Assembly: GCF_017872975.1 (NCBI RefSeq)
Contig: NZ_JAGGJP010000002.1
Span: 1 to 64,000 of the forward strand
Direction of reading: 5' to 3'
Source of the DNA: Rubellimicrobium aerolatum
GTDB lineage: Bacteria; Pseudomonadota; Alphaproteobacteria; Rhodobacterales; Rhodobacteraceae
DNA length: 64,000 bases
Shown here: one piece after another, positions 8,063 to 17,027 of the stretch
Numbering within the stretch: the first letter of the stretch is position 1
How the letters are laid out: every line of letters starts with the position of its first letter
Position numbers and translations under genes: made by a program
Notes under the pieces: model-generated
What the model saw: the letters and a program-made list of their open reading frames with translations, nothing else
The model's database searches: none
What the model was told of the DNA's origin: nothing

Positions 8063-8755
8063 TCAGGCCAGCATCTCCAGCACCACCCGGGTCGAGGACT
8101 CCTCGAAATCCGGCTCGTCCCGGGCGATGAACGGCGTCCCGCCCACCCAGGCGTTGTCCGCCGCGCAGTCCAGCAGCAGCGCCGCCACGTCGCCGGTCCG
8201 CGCCCGGATCAGAGCCTCGGGGAAGGGCTCCGCCCCGATCCAGGCGTCGCCCGTGGGCTCCCCCTCCAGAAGCCAGCCCGGCCGCACCGCCGTCCAGTCG
8301 AGGCCCGAGACGCGGAGCACCGCCTCCATCCCCCGCATCTGGTCGAGCACGCGGGTCAGCGACGGAATCACCGCCGTGCGGAACAGGAGCGGTCCCCGGT
8401 CACGGACCGCCACGAAGGCCGCCGAGATCACGGCGATCCGCTGCACCCCCTCGGCCTGCATCGCCTGCACGATCCGCGCCGTCCCGTCCACATAGAGCGG
8501 CGGCGGATCGAGCAGCGTCCGGGGATCGTTCGGCACGCCCAGGCACGAGATCACGGCGTCCATGCCCCGCACGACGGGCCGCAGGTCGCCCGCCAGCACA
8601 TCCGCCGGCACGGCCTCGACACCCTCCGGCAGCCGCCCGGGTTCCTTGAACGACCGGTCCGAGGCGCGCACCGCATGGCCCCGCTCCAGGGCCTGCCGCA
8701 CCACCTCGCGCCCCGTCACCCCCTCCGCTCCGAACACCACGATGCGTCGGCTCAT
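8063..8755 (-). CDS. NAD(P)H-binding NmrA-like oxidoreductase
   Basis: A 230-residue single-domain Rossmann protein of the atypical short-chain dehydrogenase (NmrA/YwnB-like) group. The N-terminal dinucleotide motif is VFGAEGVTGREVV, followed by the basic HAVRASDRS segment that would bind NADP. The conserved DAVISCLG and RIAVISAAFV strands are present and WTAVRPGWL marks the family's C-terminal part. The substrate is unknown; relatives act as NADP sensors or flavin/quinone reductases. It is convergent with the SpoIIAA-like gene and separated by only 29 bases. Confidence 0.82.
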   Translation of the reverse strand: MSRRIVVFGAEGVTGREVVRQALERGHAVRASDRSFKEPGRLPEGVEAVPADVLAGDLRPVVRGMDAVISCLGVPNDPRTLLDPPPLYVDGTARIVQAMQAEGVQRIAVISAAFVAVRDRGPLLFRTAVIPSLTRVLDQMRGMEAVLRVSGLDWTAVRPGWLLEGEPTGDAWIGAEPFPEALIRARTGDVAALLLDCAADNAWVGGTPFIARDEPDFEESSTRVVLEMLA

Positions 8756-8825
8756 GCCGGTCCCCTTTCGGCTGGTGATCCGGCGGAGGAACGGCCGGGC
8801 GCGCGGGACGTTCCCGGCCGCAACG

Positions 8826-9803
8826 TCAGGCCGCCCCCTGCTCCGCTTCCAGCACCATGTCGATCATGGCCTGCGTGCCCCGGCTGAACTCCAGCGGGCA
8901 GGGATAGGCCACGCCCTCGCGCAGCGCCCGCCCGAAGTTCTGCACCTGCAGCACGTAGTGGTTCACGTTCGGAAACCGCTCGCCAGTCCGGGTCATGCCC
9001 GTCTCCAGCACCAGCTGGGCCACGTCATGCACATTGGCGTTGAAAGGCGCGTAGGCCACCCGCAGCACGCCATCGGTCCCGTGGAACACCACCTCCTGCC
9101 GGTTGTGGAGGCGCATCGACACCATGCCGGAATAGGCGAAGCCCGGGAAGTCGGCCATCATCTGCACGTACACGTCCACGCCGTTCTCGCGCTGGACGTT
9201 CGCCGCGCGGATGCGCGCGGGCTCCTGCCCGCTGACGAAGCGCGCCGCGCCGAAGATGTAGACTCCGATGTCCCCCAGCGCGCCGCCCCCGGTATCGGGC
9301 TTGTTGCGGATGTTGCCCATGTCGGTGAGGTTGAACGAGAACTCGGCCGCGACGTGCCGCAGCTCCCCGATGGCGCCGCCCTGCACCAGCTCCCGCGCGC
9401 GGATCCATTGCGGGTGGTGCACGATCATGAAGGCCTCGGCCACCAGCCGCCCCGAGCGGTCGCGCGCCGCGATCAGCCGGTCGAACTCCGAGGCGTGCAG
9501 CGCCATCGGCTTCTCGCAAAGGACGTGCTTGCCGGCCTCGATCGCCTTGAGCGACCATTCGACGTGCAGGTGGTTGGGCAGCGGGATGTAGACCGCCTCC
9601 ACCTCGGGGTCGGCCAGCAGCTCCTCGTAGGAGCCATGAACCCGGAGATTCGGCGCGAAGGCCCGGAACCCCTCGGCCTTCGCCGGGCTCGACGTGGCCA
9701 GAGCGAGGAGGTCCGCGCCCTCGGCGGCGTGGATCGCGCGCGCCATGTGCTCGCGCGCGAAGTTCGCGGCGCCCAGGACGCCCCAGCGGACGGGCTTGTG
9801 CAT
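8826..9803 (-). CDS. Gfo/Idh/MocA family oxidoreductase
   Basis: A 325-residue NAD(P)-dependent dehydrogenase of the Gfo/Idh/MocA family, which acts on sugars, inositols or related polyols. The Rossmann motif VRWGVLGAANFAREH is at the N-terminus, the signature catalytic Lys is in HVLCEKPMAL near residue 95, and the C-terminal beta-sheet domain follows with GGGALGDIGVY. An upstream in-frame codon exists at 9860, but the ATG at 9803 is preceded by GAGGGGGGACC and begins the Rossmann strand directly. No sugar transporter or partner enzyme is adjacent, so the substrate cannot be inferred. Confidence 0.85.
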   Translation of the reverse strand: MHKPVRWGVLGAANFAREHMARAIHAAEGADLLALATSSPAKAEGFRAFAPNLRVHGSYEELLADPEVEAVYIPLPNHLHVEWSLKAIEAGKHVLCEKPMALHASEFDRLIAARDRSGRLVAEAFMIVHHPQWIRARELVQGGAIGELRHVAAEFSFNLTDMGNIRNKPDTGGGALGDIGVYIFGAARFVSGQEPARIRAANVQRENGVDVYVQMMADFPGFAYSGMVSMRLHNRQEVVFHGTDGVLRVAYAPFNANVHDVAQLVLETGMTRTGERFPNVNHYVLQVQNFGRALREGVAYPCPLEFSRGTQAMIDMVLEAEQGAA

Positions 9804-9866
9804 GTGGATGGTCCCCCCTCGATTGCGCCGCGACGCTAGCAGGCCCGCGCGCGGACGCAACGAGGG

Positions 9867-10763
9867 TCAGGCCGTCTCCAGCATCCCCCGTTCACGCGCC
9901 AGCTCGGTCATCCGCTTCTGGAGCTTCTCGAAGGCGCGCACCTCGATCTGCCGGATGCGCTCGCGCGAGACGCCGTAACGCTCGGACAGCTCCTCCAGCG
10001 TCACCACGTCGTCCTGGAGCCGCCGCTGGATCAGCACATCCTTCTCGCGGTCGGTGAGCTGGTCCATCGCCGCCGTCAGCAGCTCGCGCCGCGCCTCCAG
10101 CTCGTCCCGCTCGGCAAAGGCGGTAGCCTGGTCGGCGTCCTCGTCCTCCAGCCAGTCCTGCCACTGGGTCGAGCTGTCCTCGCTCGCCCCGATCTGGGCA
10201 TTGAGCGAGGCGTCGCCCCCCGACAGGCGGCGGTTCATCGACACCACCTCCTCCTCGGTCACGCCGAGGTCGGTGGCGATGCGCTTGACGTTCTCGGGGC
10301 GCAGGTCCCCCTCCTCCAGCGCGCCGATGCGGGCCTTGGCCTTGCGGAGGTTGAAGAACAGCTTCTTCTGCGCCGAGGTGGTGCCAAGCTTCACGAGGCT
10401 CCACGACCGCAGGATGTACTCCTGGATCGCGGCCCGGATCCACCACATCGCATAGGTGGCGAGCCGGAACCCCTTCTCGGGGTCGAAGCGCTTGACCGCC
10501 TGCATCAGGCCCACGTTCGCCTCGGAGATGACCTCGGCCTGCGGGAGGCCGTAGCCGCGGTAGCCCATGGCGATCTTGGCCGCGAGCCGCAGGTGCGAGG
10601 TGACGAGCTTGTGCGCAGCCGAGGCATCCTCGTGGTCCACCCAGCGCTTCGCGAGCATGTACTCCTCCTCCGGCTCCAGCATCGGGAACTTGCGGATTTC
10701 CTGGAGATAACGGTTCAACCCCTGTTCGGGGCTGGGGGCCGGAAGGTTCGCATAGGTGGCCAT
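9867..10763 (-). CDS. rpoH: RNA polymerase heat-shock sigma factor RpoH (sigma-32)
   Basis: A 298-residue group 3 sigma-70 family factor. Region 2 is seen in HLRLAAKIAMGYRGYGLP through FRLATYAMWWIRAAIQEYIL, where the -10 recognition helix lies. The RpoH box QKKLFFNLRKAK follows directly and identifies the protein as sigma-32 rather than another alternative factor. Region 4 (LEELSERYGVSRERIRQIE) is the -35-binding helix-turn-helix. An in-frame start at 10817 exists, but AAAGGAG six bases before the ATG at 10763 and the usual N-terminus (MATYANLP) fix the start. It directs heat-shock and, in Rhodobacterales, photo-oxidative stress transcription. It lies 137 bases downstream of rluD. Confidence 0.95.
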   Translation of the reverse strand: MATYANLPAPSPEQGLNRYLQEIRKFPMLEPEEEYMLAKRWVDHEDASAAHKLVTSHLRLAAKIAMGYRGYGLPQAEVISEANVGLMQAVKRFDPEKGFRLATYAMWWIRAAIQEYILRSWSLVKLGTTSAQKKLFFNLRKAKARIGALEEGDLRPENVKRIATDLGVTEEEVVSMNRRLSGGDASLNAQIGASEDSSTQWQDWLEDEDADQATAFAERDELEARRELLTAAMDQLTDREKDVLIQRRLQDDVVTLEELSERYGVSRERIRQIEVRAFEKLQKRMTELARERGMLETA

Positions 10764-10863
10764 GGAAGCTCCTTTCGAAAAGTTCATCCCCTTAACATTT
10801 CGGGTCTTATGACTCAAGGGAAATGCCGTTATAGCCCATCTTCCTCAACGAAAGATGAACACC

Positions 10864-10880
10864 CGTCGCCTTGGGCGACG
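10864..10880. terminator. hairpin between rluD and rpoH
   Basis: CGTCGCC-TTG-GGCGACG is a perfect 7-bp stem with a 3-base loop, 20 bases after the rluD stop. On the minus transcript it is not followed by a long U tract (GGTGTTCAUCUUU), so it may be a weak or attenuating terminator in front of rpoH. Confidence 0.45.
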
Positions 10881-10900
10881 ATTTTCGCGGTGGCACCGGT

Positions 10901-11920
10901 TCAACCGCGCAGGGCGCGCAGGAGTTCCGCCATGTCGGGCGGCAATGGCGACTCGAAGCGCAGCCCCTCGCGGGTGACGGGGTGCACGAAGCCCAGCGTC
11001 GCGGCGTGGAGCGCCTGCCGGGGGAAGCCCGCGACGGCGGCGGCGCCCGCCTCGCCCAGGGCGCGGACCGAAGGCCGCCGCTGGCCGCCATAGACCGGAT
11101 CGCCCACGAGCCCGTGGCCCGCATGGGCCAGATGGACTCGGATCTGGTGGGTCCGCCCGGTCTCGAGCCAGCAGTCGATCAGCGCGGCGGCGGGCGGGGC
11201 GCCGAAGCCCTCGACGACGCGGGCGCGGGTGACGGCGTGCCGTCCGCCCTCCCAGGTCACCGCCTGCCGCTGCCGGTCGGTTCGGTGCCGGTCGAGCCGC
11301 GTCGCGATCCGCAGCACCTGCCCCGCCTCCCAGTCGATGCCGCGCAGGCCGGACAGCCGGGGGTCGGCCGGGTCGGGTCGGCCGTGGCAGACCGCAAGGT
11401 AGTGCCGTTCGACCGCGTGCGCCTCGAACTGCGCGGCGAGGCCCTGGTGCGCCCGGTCCGACTTGGCGGCGACCAGCAGGCCCGAGGTGTCCTTGTCGAT
11501 CCGGTGCACGATGCCGGGCCGCAGCATCCCGCCCACGCCGGACAGCGAATCGCCGCAATGGTGGATGAGCGCGTTCACCAGCGTCCCGGAGGGCGAGCCC
11601 GGCGCCGGATGCACCACCATCCCCGGCGGCTTGTCCACCACGATCAGCTCGGCGTCCTCCCAGACCACCTGCAGCGGGATCGCCTCGGGGCCGATGTGGC
11701 TCTCCTCCGGCGGCCCGAGCGCGATCTCCACCCGCGCACCGGCCGTGACGGGGGCCGAGGGGTCGGCCGCGACTGCCCCGTCCACCCGCACCGCGCCCTC
11801 GGCGATGAGGCGGGCGAGGCGCGAGCGGCTCAGGCTGTCGTCTGGCACGTCGCGGGCCAGCGCCTTATCAAGGCGGCGCGGCGGGTCGGCCGCGATGTCG
11901 AAGCAAAGGCGTTCGCTCAT
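10901..11920 (-). CDS. rluD: ribosomal large subunit pseudouridine synthase RluD
   Basis: A 339-residue RluA-family pseudouridine synthase, expected to modify U1911, U1915 and U1917 of helix 69 in 23S rRNA. Residues 1 to about 75 are an S4 RNA-binding domain (RLDKALARDVP through GAVRVDGA). The catalytic domain has VVDKPPGMVVHP and the hallmark motif HRIDKDTSGLL with the nucleophilic Asp. RTHQIRVHLAHAGHGLVGD closes the active site. A GTG six bases further upstream (11926) is also possible. The ATG shares its bases with the divergent gene's ATG: the two start codons overlap in the tetranucleotide CATG at 11918-11921. Confidence 0.9.
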   Translation of the reverse strand: MSERLCFDIAADPPRRLDKALARDVPDDSLSRSRLARLIAEGAVRVDGAVAADPSAPVTAGARVEIALGPPEESHIGPEAIPLQVVWEDAELIVVDKPPGMVVHPAPGSPSGTLVNALIHHCGDSLSGVGGMLRPGIVHRIDKDTSGLLVAAKSDRAHQGLAAQFEAHAVERHYLAVCHGRPDPADPRLSGLRGIDWEAGQVLRIATRLDRHRTDRQRQAVTWEGGRHAVTRARVVEGFGAPPAAALIDCWLETGRTHQIRVHLAHAGHGLVGDPVYGGQRRPSVRALGEAGAAAVAGFPRQALHAATLGFVHPVTREGLRFESPLPPDMAELLRALRG

Positions 11921-12212
11921 GGACACGGCCCCCGAGGCCTCCCTCCCGCCCGGGCTGCGGGCGCTTCAGCGCCTGGTGACGGCGCTGATCGTGGTGATGA
12001 TCCTGGGCTTCCTAGTCCTGATCGGCGCCTTTGTCATGCGGCTGAACCGCGAGGGGCCGCCCCTGCCCGACAGCCTCGACCTGCCCGAGGGCGCGCGGCC
12101 CACCGCCTTCACGCAGGGCGGCGACTGGCTGGCCGTGGTGACGGCCGACGACCGCATCCTGATCTACGACCGCCTCACGGGGCGGCTGCGCCAAACCCTG
12201 AAGGTGGATTGA
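11919..12212 (+). CDS. small membrane protein (DUF6476-like)
   Basis: A 97-residue protein with one transmembrane helix at about residues 19-40 (LVTALIVVMILGFLVLIGAF). A soluble C-terminal part ends in GDWLAVVTADDRILIYDRL, a beta-hairpin-like segment. Small proteins of this kind sit divergent to rluD across Rhodobacterales and are catalogued as DUF6476; no function is known. Its start codon overlaps that of rluD, so the ribosome-binding site (CAAAGG) lies inside the rluD coding sequence. The name rests on memory of the family and context. Confidence 0.7.
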   Translation: MDTAPEASLPPGLRALQRLVTALIVVMILGFLVLIGAFVMRLNREGPPLPDSLDLPEGARPTAFTQGGDWLAVVTADDRILIYDRLTGRLRQTLKVD

Positions 12213-12954
12213 GACCCTGCCCTGCCGTGCCCGCCCCACCCGGCCGCTTCGTTGTGCTGCGCCCGGCTGTTCTCCGCCCCACCCTGACCTGCCGTTCCCC
12301 GCTCGACGGCCTTCTAGGCCCCGGCCGCTGCCGTCGCGACCGCCTGCTGGCGGGCCAGGAGGTTGCGCTGGACGATCGGGGCCACCAGCGGCGGCCTGAT
12401 TCCGTTGCGCCGGCGGGCCGAGCCCCTGATCTCCGGGCTCCAGGCGGCCTCGGCGATCCGGTGGTCGCGGATGACTGGCGCCATCGCGGCTCGGCCGTGT
12501 CTCCGTGCCCCGCGACGAGGGAACGCAAGACCGGCGGGCAAGGGGCTCTTCGCCGGGTCCGACGCTCGCGGCCGACGACCGCCCCGGCCCTTCGACGACC
12601 GCCCCGACACCCGTGGTCCGCGACGGCGGAGCGAGGCGCCGTCGAGCGAGCGGTCCCTCGCCCTTCCGCCCGATCCCGCTGCCAAGGCCGGCGACCGCCG
12701 GGGGGCCGGGTCGCCAAGCGGGCGATCCTCGGACGGCCCCGAGGAACGGGCGATGCCACCCGGAGCGGAGGTCGATGGCCACTCCTCCCGGCAGGGAGCC
12801 CGCCCGACGACCCGGCGGCGGTCATGGCCGGCGCCCGCATCCGGTCCCCGGCCGCCGGACAGCCTCCCGCGGCAAGCCTCGACAGGCCGTCGGACCCGAC
12901 GGCAGGATCGAGGGTCCTGCCTCCCGCCCGGCCCCTCCGCCCCCGCGCGGATCA
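12213..12954. other. 742-base region with no convincing gene
   Basis: Extremely GC-rich, with open frames on both strands that lack domains. One minus-strand reading frame (12314-12484, 56 codons, ending in QRNLLARQQAVATAAAGA) looks slightly protein-like but has no Shine-Dalgarno. Repeated CGACCGCCCCGG-like words near 12570-12620 give a low-complexity look. It lies downstream of both flanking genes (they converge on it), so it is probably spacer or decayed coding sequence. Confidence 0.4.
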
Positions 12955-15204
12955 TCAGGCGGCGACCGGCCGACCGGCGGCCCGTAGCGCGGCCCGAGCC
13001 ATGTCGGCCCCGGCGAGCGCCGCCCGCAGCGGACGCTCCGTCGCTTCCGGGCCCCTGCCCCCTCCGTCCCGGAGCGCCTGGGCGAGGCGGGCGGCCTCGG
13101 CCAGGCCCAGCGTCGCGGCCGCGCCCTTGAAGCCGTGCAGGATCGCGTCCAGCCGCCCGGAGTCCCCGGCCTCCCCCTCGGCGAAGGCGGCGGGCAGCGC
13201 GGCGGCCTCGGCCATCACCTCCTCGAGCAGCGCCTCCACCGTCCCGGCCCCCAGGGTGCCCAGGAGGCTCGCGAAGAGGCCGGCGTCCAGCAGCGGGGCC
13301 TCGGGCGCGGCCCCGGGGCCCGGCGCGGATCGCCCGCCCGGAGCGGGGCGGGCCTCCGGGCTCTGCTTCGCGGCGGGCCCGGCCGGGCGTTGCAGGCCAG
13401 CCTCGGCGAGGACCTGCGCCAGCTTGTCCTGCGTCACCGGCTTGGCCACGAAGTCGTCCATCCCGGCGCGCAGGCAGTCGGCCCGGTCGCTGATGAAGGC
13501 ATTGCCGGTCAGGCCGACGATGCGGACGGGATCGCCGCGCCGCCGGATCTCCTCGGTGGCCTCCAGGCCGTTCATCACCGGCATCTGCACGTCCATGAGC
13601 ACGAGGTCGCAGCCGCCCTGCGCGAGCCGCTCGACCGCCTGGGCGCCGTTGTGGGCCATCTCGACCTCCACCCCGAGCCAGCCTAGCAGGCCCTTGGCGA
13701 CGGTTCGGTTCACGGGGTTGTCCTCGACCACCAGGACGCGGCCCTGGAAGGCCCCCTCGCGGGCGTGGGCGGGATCCGGCGGCGTGGCTGCGGCGGCCTC
13801 GACGGGGAGGGGATCGGCGACGGGGATCTCGAACCAGAAGGTGCTGCCCTCGCCCGGCCGGCTCGTGGCGCCGATGCGGCCGCCCAGCCCCTCGGCGATG
13901 CGCTTGCAGATGACGAGCCCGAGGCCCGTGCCGCCGAAGCTGCGCGAGGCCGAGCCGTCCACCTGGCTGAAGTCGCGGAACAGCAGCGACATCGCCGCGT
14001 CGGGGATGCCGATGCCGGTGTCGGCGATCTCGATCCGCAGGCGGCCGGGGGCGGTGAGGCGGCCCGTCGCGGTGACCGAGCCCTCGGTCGTGAACTTGAG
14101 CGCGTTGCCGAGGAGGTTCACGAGGATCTGGCGCAGCCGGGCCGGGTCGGTGCCGACCTCCAGCGCCGGCAGGTCGATGCCGAGCCGCAGGCCCTTGAGC
14201 TCGGCGCGCGGGGCCAGCATGGCGCGCAGCAGCATCGCCACGTCGGGCAGGCGGACGCGATGGATCTCGAACTCCACCTTGCCGGATTCGAGCTTGGAGA
14301 AGTCCAGCACGTCGCTGATGACCTCGAGCAGGTGGTAGCCCGATTCGCGGATGGTCGAGAGGTGCCGCTCCTGCTCGGGCGAGAGGTGGGCGTGGGCCAT
14401 GAGCTCGGCGGTGCCGATGATGCCGTTGAGAGGCGTGCGGATCTCGTGGCTCATGGTGGCGAGGAAGGTGGACTTGGCGCGGCTGGCGGCGCGGGCGCGC
14501 TTGGCTATGGCGCGGTTGCGCTCCCCCAGGATGGCGAGCTTGCGGCCGACGGTGGCGATCAGGCGCATCTGCAGCGCCATCAGCGTGACGATGCCGGCGA
14601 AGCCCACCACGAGCAGGCCCACGCTGATCCCCAGCGCGGCCTGGAGGCCCTGGGCCTCGGCCCGCTGGGCCACGCGGGTCTGGTTGAGCGCGGCGTTGGT
14701 CAGCACCACCAGGTTGCCGGTGGCGCGCTGCACGGCCTCGGTCTCGGAGCGCAGGGCGCGGAGGCCCGGCCCGGAGGGCGCGGCGGCCAGCGCGTCCACG
14801 CGCGCGGCCAGCCCGAGGATGTCGTCGCTCACCCGCTGCGCCTCGGCGTAGAGGCTGGGGGTGGCGCTGAACTTGACGCCGAACGAGCCCTCCTCCAGCA
14901 GCTCGGCGCGGCTGTAGAGGATGTCGTAGGCCGCGACCACCGGGGCCGCCCCGTCCGGCAGGCCGGCGAGCAGCGCGTCGTCGATGGTGGCGATCATGCG
15001 GCTGGCCTGGCGGTCGGTCTGGTAGACGGCCCACATCGCGTCCTCGCGGACGCTGTCCTCCATCGCCTGCCGGCTCTGGTCGAGGAGGCTGAACAGGTAG
15101 ACGACGCCGGCCAGCAGGACGAGGCTCAGCCCGCTCAGCCCCGCGACGCCCCAGCGCAGCGGGCGCGACCCCGTCCAGTCGGACCTGCGGCGCCAATACT
15201 TCAC
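12955..15204 (-). CDS. hybrid sensor histidine kinase with receiver and Hpt domains
   Basis: A 749-residue membrane kinase. One transmembrane helix lies near residues 20-45 and a second near 195-220, framing a periplasmic sensor region of about 150 residues that has no recognised fold. HisKA carries FLATMSHEIRTPLNG with phosphorylatable His253. The ATPase domain shows the N box (NLLGNALKF), DTGIGIP and GGTGLGL. A receiver domain follows with phosphoacceptor Asp538 (LVLMDVQMPVMNG), then a C-terminal Hpt domain with LHGFKGAAATLG (His690), giving a complete internal phosphorelay. The start is GTG (GTGA overlap with the preceding gene's stop), so it is translationally coupled to the SUOX-like gene. 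A likely output partner is the HD-GYP regulator at the head of the operon. Confidence 0.93.
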   Translation of the reverse strand: MKYWRRRSDWTGSRPLRWGVAGLSGLSLVLLAGVVYLFSLLDQSRQAMEDSVREDAMWAVYQTDRQASRMIATIDDALLAGLPDGAAPVVAAYDILYSRAELLEEGSFGVKFSATPSLYAEAQRVSDDILGLAARVDALAAAPSGPGLRALRSETEAVQRATGNLVVLTNAALNQTRVAQRAEAQGLQAALGISVGLLVVGFAGIVTLMALQMRLIATVGRKLAILGERNRAIAKRARAASRAKSTFLATMSHEIRTPLNGIIGTAELMAHAHLSPEQERHLSTIRESGYHLLEVISDVLDFSKLESGKVEFEIHRVRLPDVAMLLRAMLAPRAELKGLRLGIDLPALEVGTDPARLRQILVNLLGNALKFTTEGSVTATGRLTAPGRLRIEIADTGIGIPDAAMSLLFRDFSQVDGSASRSFGGTGLGLVICKRIAEGLGGRIGATSRPGEGSTFWFEIPVADPLPVEAAAATPPDPAHAREGAFQGRVLVVEDNPVNRTVAKGLLGWLGVEVEMAHNGAQAVERLAQGGCDLVLMDVQMPVMNGLEATEEIRRRGDPVRIVGLTGNAFISDRADCLRAGMDDFVAKPVTQDKLAQVLAEAGLQRPAGPAAKQSPEARPAPGGRSAPGPGAAPEAPLLDAGLFASLLGTLGAGTVEALLEEVMAEAAALPAAFAEGEAGDSGRLDAILHGFKGAAATLGLAEAARLAQALRDGGGRGPEATERPLRAALAGADMARAALRAAGRPVAA

Positions 15205-15740
15205 GCCAGGACCTCGATGCCGGCGACCTGCCAGACGGAGCGGCCGAAATACACCTCGTTGAAGAGGTCGGGACGTTCGTCGAACGGATAGATGACGAAG
15301 ATCGGGCCCTTGTCGCGGACCGAGATCCCCTGCCCGTCGATGCGGGTGGCGAGGATCACGGGGATCGACAGGGCGTCGTCCATCGGCATCTCGGCGGAAT
15401 AGTCGTTCAGCGCCACGATCCGCAGCGCCGAGCCCCCGGCCCCGGCGGCCTCCAGCACGGTGGCGACGGTCGGGCCGCTGAACCGGGGCCGGCCCTCGTG
15501 CCAGGGGGTCGCGGTCACCGTCTCGCGCTGGGGGAGCGCGTCGAGCATGGCGAGGTCGAACTCGGCCGCCCCCTCGGCGTTCGTGGCGTCGATGGCGCCG
15601 GTCAGGCGCAGGATCACCGGGCCCGCCGGCCGGGCGAGCGAGGCCCGCGCGGCGCGCGGGGCCGCGAAGGGCGCGGCCACCAGCCCGGCGCAGAGCGCGC
15701 GGCGGGTGAGGTCGAGGGACAGGGTGCGGGGGGTCGTCAT
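15201..15740 (-). CDS. exported SUOX-like (molybdopterin-oxidoreductase fold) protein without the Mo ligand
   Basis: A 179-residue secreted protein. The N-terminus (LTRRALCAGLVAAPFAAPRA) is a signal peptide with a twin-arginine flavour, cleaved near ARA-S. The rest resembles the sulfite-oxidase-type fold: PVILRLTGAI, FDLAMLDALPQ, RPRFSGPTVATVLEAAGA and ALNDYSAEMPMDDAL follow the usual order. The conserved Cys that binds molybdenum is missing; the only Cys is in the signal peptide. It is therefore probably a binding or sensing protein, not an enzyme. It overlaps by four bases with the gene before and three with the kinase after it, so I infer it feeds the kinase's periplasmic domain. Confidence 0.8.
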   Translation of the reverse strand: MTTPRTLSLDLTRRALCAGLVAAPFAAPRAARASLARPAGPVILRLTGAIDATNAEGAAEFDLAMLDALPQRETVTATPWHEGRPRFSGPTVATVLEAAGAGGSALRIVALNDYSAEMPMDDALSIPVILATRIDGQGISVRDKGPIFVIYPFDERPDLFNEVYFGRSVWQVAGIEVLA

Positions 15741-16792
15741 GCGGCGTTCTCCTGGGTCGTCATGCAGGCGGGGGCGTCGTAGAGGGCGCAGACGGCGGGC
15801 CAGATGCGGCCCAGCGCGGCGACGCAGCCGGGGTCGAAGGCGGCGCCCGACAGCCTCTCGATCTCGGCGCGGGCGGCGGGGGCGTCCCAGGCGGGCTTGT
15901 AGGGCCGCTCGCTCCGCAGGGCGTCGAGCACGTCGGCCACCGCCACGAGGCGGGCCGCGAGCGGGATGCGGTCCCCCGCGAGGCCGTGGGGATAGCCCGC
16001 GCCGTCCCAGCGTTCGTGGTGGTGCAGCGCGATGCCGTGGGCGATGCGGATGAGGTCGCTGGTGCCGTCGCGCAGCACCTCCCCGCCCATGACGGTGTGA
16101 AGGCGCATGACCGCCACCTCCTCCGCCGAAAGGCGGCCGGGCTTGAGGAGGATGGAGTCGGGCAGGCCGATCTTGCCGATGTCGTGGAGCTGCGCGGCGA
16201 GGAAGACGTTCGCGCAGGAGCGCGGGCAGAGCCCCAGCTCGGCCGCGAGAAGGGCGGAGACGCGGGCGACCCGCTGGATGTGGCCGCCGGTCTGGTCGTC
16301 GCGGTATTCGATGGCGCGGGCCAGACGCTCGATCACCTCCTCCTCGCGCTGGGCGATGCGGCGGGTGGCGGCCGCCACCTCGTCGGCCAGGTGCACGGCG
16401 CGGTCGGACAGGGCCGTCTGCGCGCGGCGCAGCGCCAGGAGGTTGGCGGCGCGGACGCGCAGCTCCTCCGGGTCCACGGGCTTGTTGAGGAAGTCGGTGG
16501 CGCCGGCGCGGATCGCGTCGATCCGCAGGGCGCGGTCGGAGTCGGCGGTGATCATCACGACGGGGACGTGTTCGAACCGGGGATCGGCGCGCAGGCGGCG
16601 CAGCACGTCGATGCCGTTCAGGCCGGGCATCTGGTAGTCCACGATCACGAGGTCGAACACCGTCGCGCGGCAGCGGTCGAGCGCGGCCAGCGGGTCCTGG
16701 AACGTCTCGGCCCGCCAGCCGGGCACGGAGGCGATCACGCCCTTCAGCACCCGGAGGTTCACCGGGTGGTCGTCGATCACGCATAGGTCCAT
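15737..16792 (-). CDS. HD-GYP response regulator (c-di-GMP phosphodiesterase type)
   Basis: A 351-residue two-domain regulator. Residues 1-120 form a receiver with phosphoacceptor Asp52 (LVIVDYQMPGLNG), the acidic pair in VIDDHP, and the lysine in FLNKPVDP. From about 150 onward is an HD-GYP domain: the HD dyad in AAQLHDIGKIGLPD, then HHHERWDGAGYPHGLAG holding the HHE and GYP motifs. Such domains hydrolyse cyclic di-GMP. The start at ATG 16792 follows GGGGGGA eight bases upstream; a longer in-frame start (16822) is possible. It leads a three-gene operon with 4-bp overlap to the SUOX-like gene. Confidence 0.92.
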   Translation of the reverse strand: MDLCVIDDHPVNLRVLKGVIASVPGWRAETFQDPLAALDRCRATVFDLVIVDYQMPGLNGIDVLRRLRADPRFEHVPVVMITADSDRALRIDAIRAGATDFLNKPVDPEELRVRAANLLALRRAQTALSDRAVHLADEVAAATRRIAQREEEVIERLARAIEYRDDQTGGHIQRVARVSALLAAELGLCPRSCANVFLAAQLHDIGKIGLPDSILLKPGRLSAEEVAVMRLHTVMGGEVLRDGTSDLIRIAHGIALHHHERWDGAGYPHGLAGDRIPLAARLVAVADVLDALRSERPYKPAWDAPAARAEIERLSGAAFDPGCVAALGRIWPAVCALYDAPACMTTQENAA

Positions 16793-17027
16793 CGGACGAA
16801 TCCCCCCAAGCCAGCGTTTCATCGCCCCCATCCTCGCGCGAAAAGGTGAACGGACCCTTTCCGCCCCGCCCCGAAACGATTCGAATTGTCGCGATCGGGC
16901 GGGACGGTGGCGGGGGAGCGACGGACGGCTCGACGCCTTCGGGGGATCGCCTATGCTGGCCGCAGGCCCCCGGACAGGAGCCGGACGGGGCCAGGGGCCG
17001 GGCCCGCAGGACGAAGGGAGCGCCGCC

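Noticed and set aside
10764-10860. A heat-shock (sigma-32) promoter before rpoH
   Set aside because: CTTGAG is present, but a CCCCAT-type -10 box at the right distance is not.
12314-12484. A 56-codon minus-strand frame ending in AVATAAAGA
   Set aside because: No ribosome-binding site and no known family; kept only as a remark on the gap.
10871-14338. A plus-strand open frame of over 1100 codons across rluD and the hybrid kinase
   Set aside because: It is antisense to two genes with clear domains and arises from high GC; its translation has no domain.
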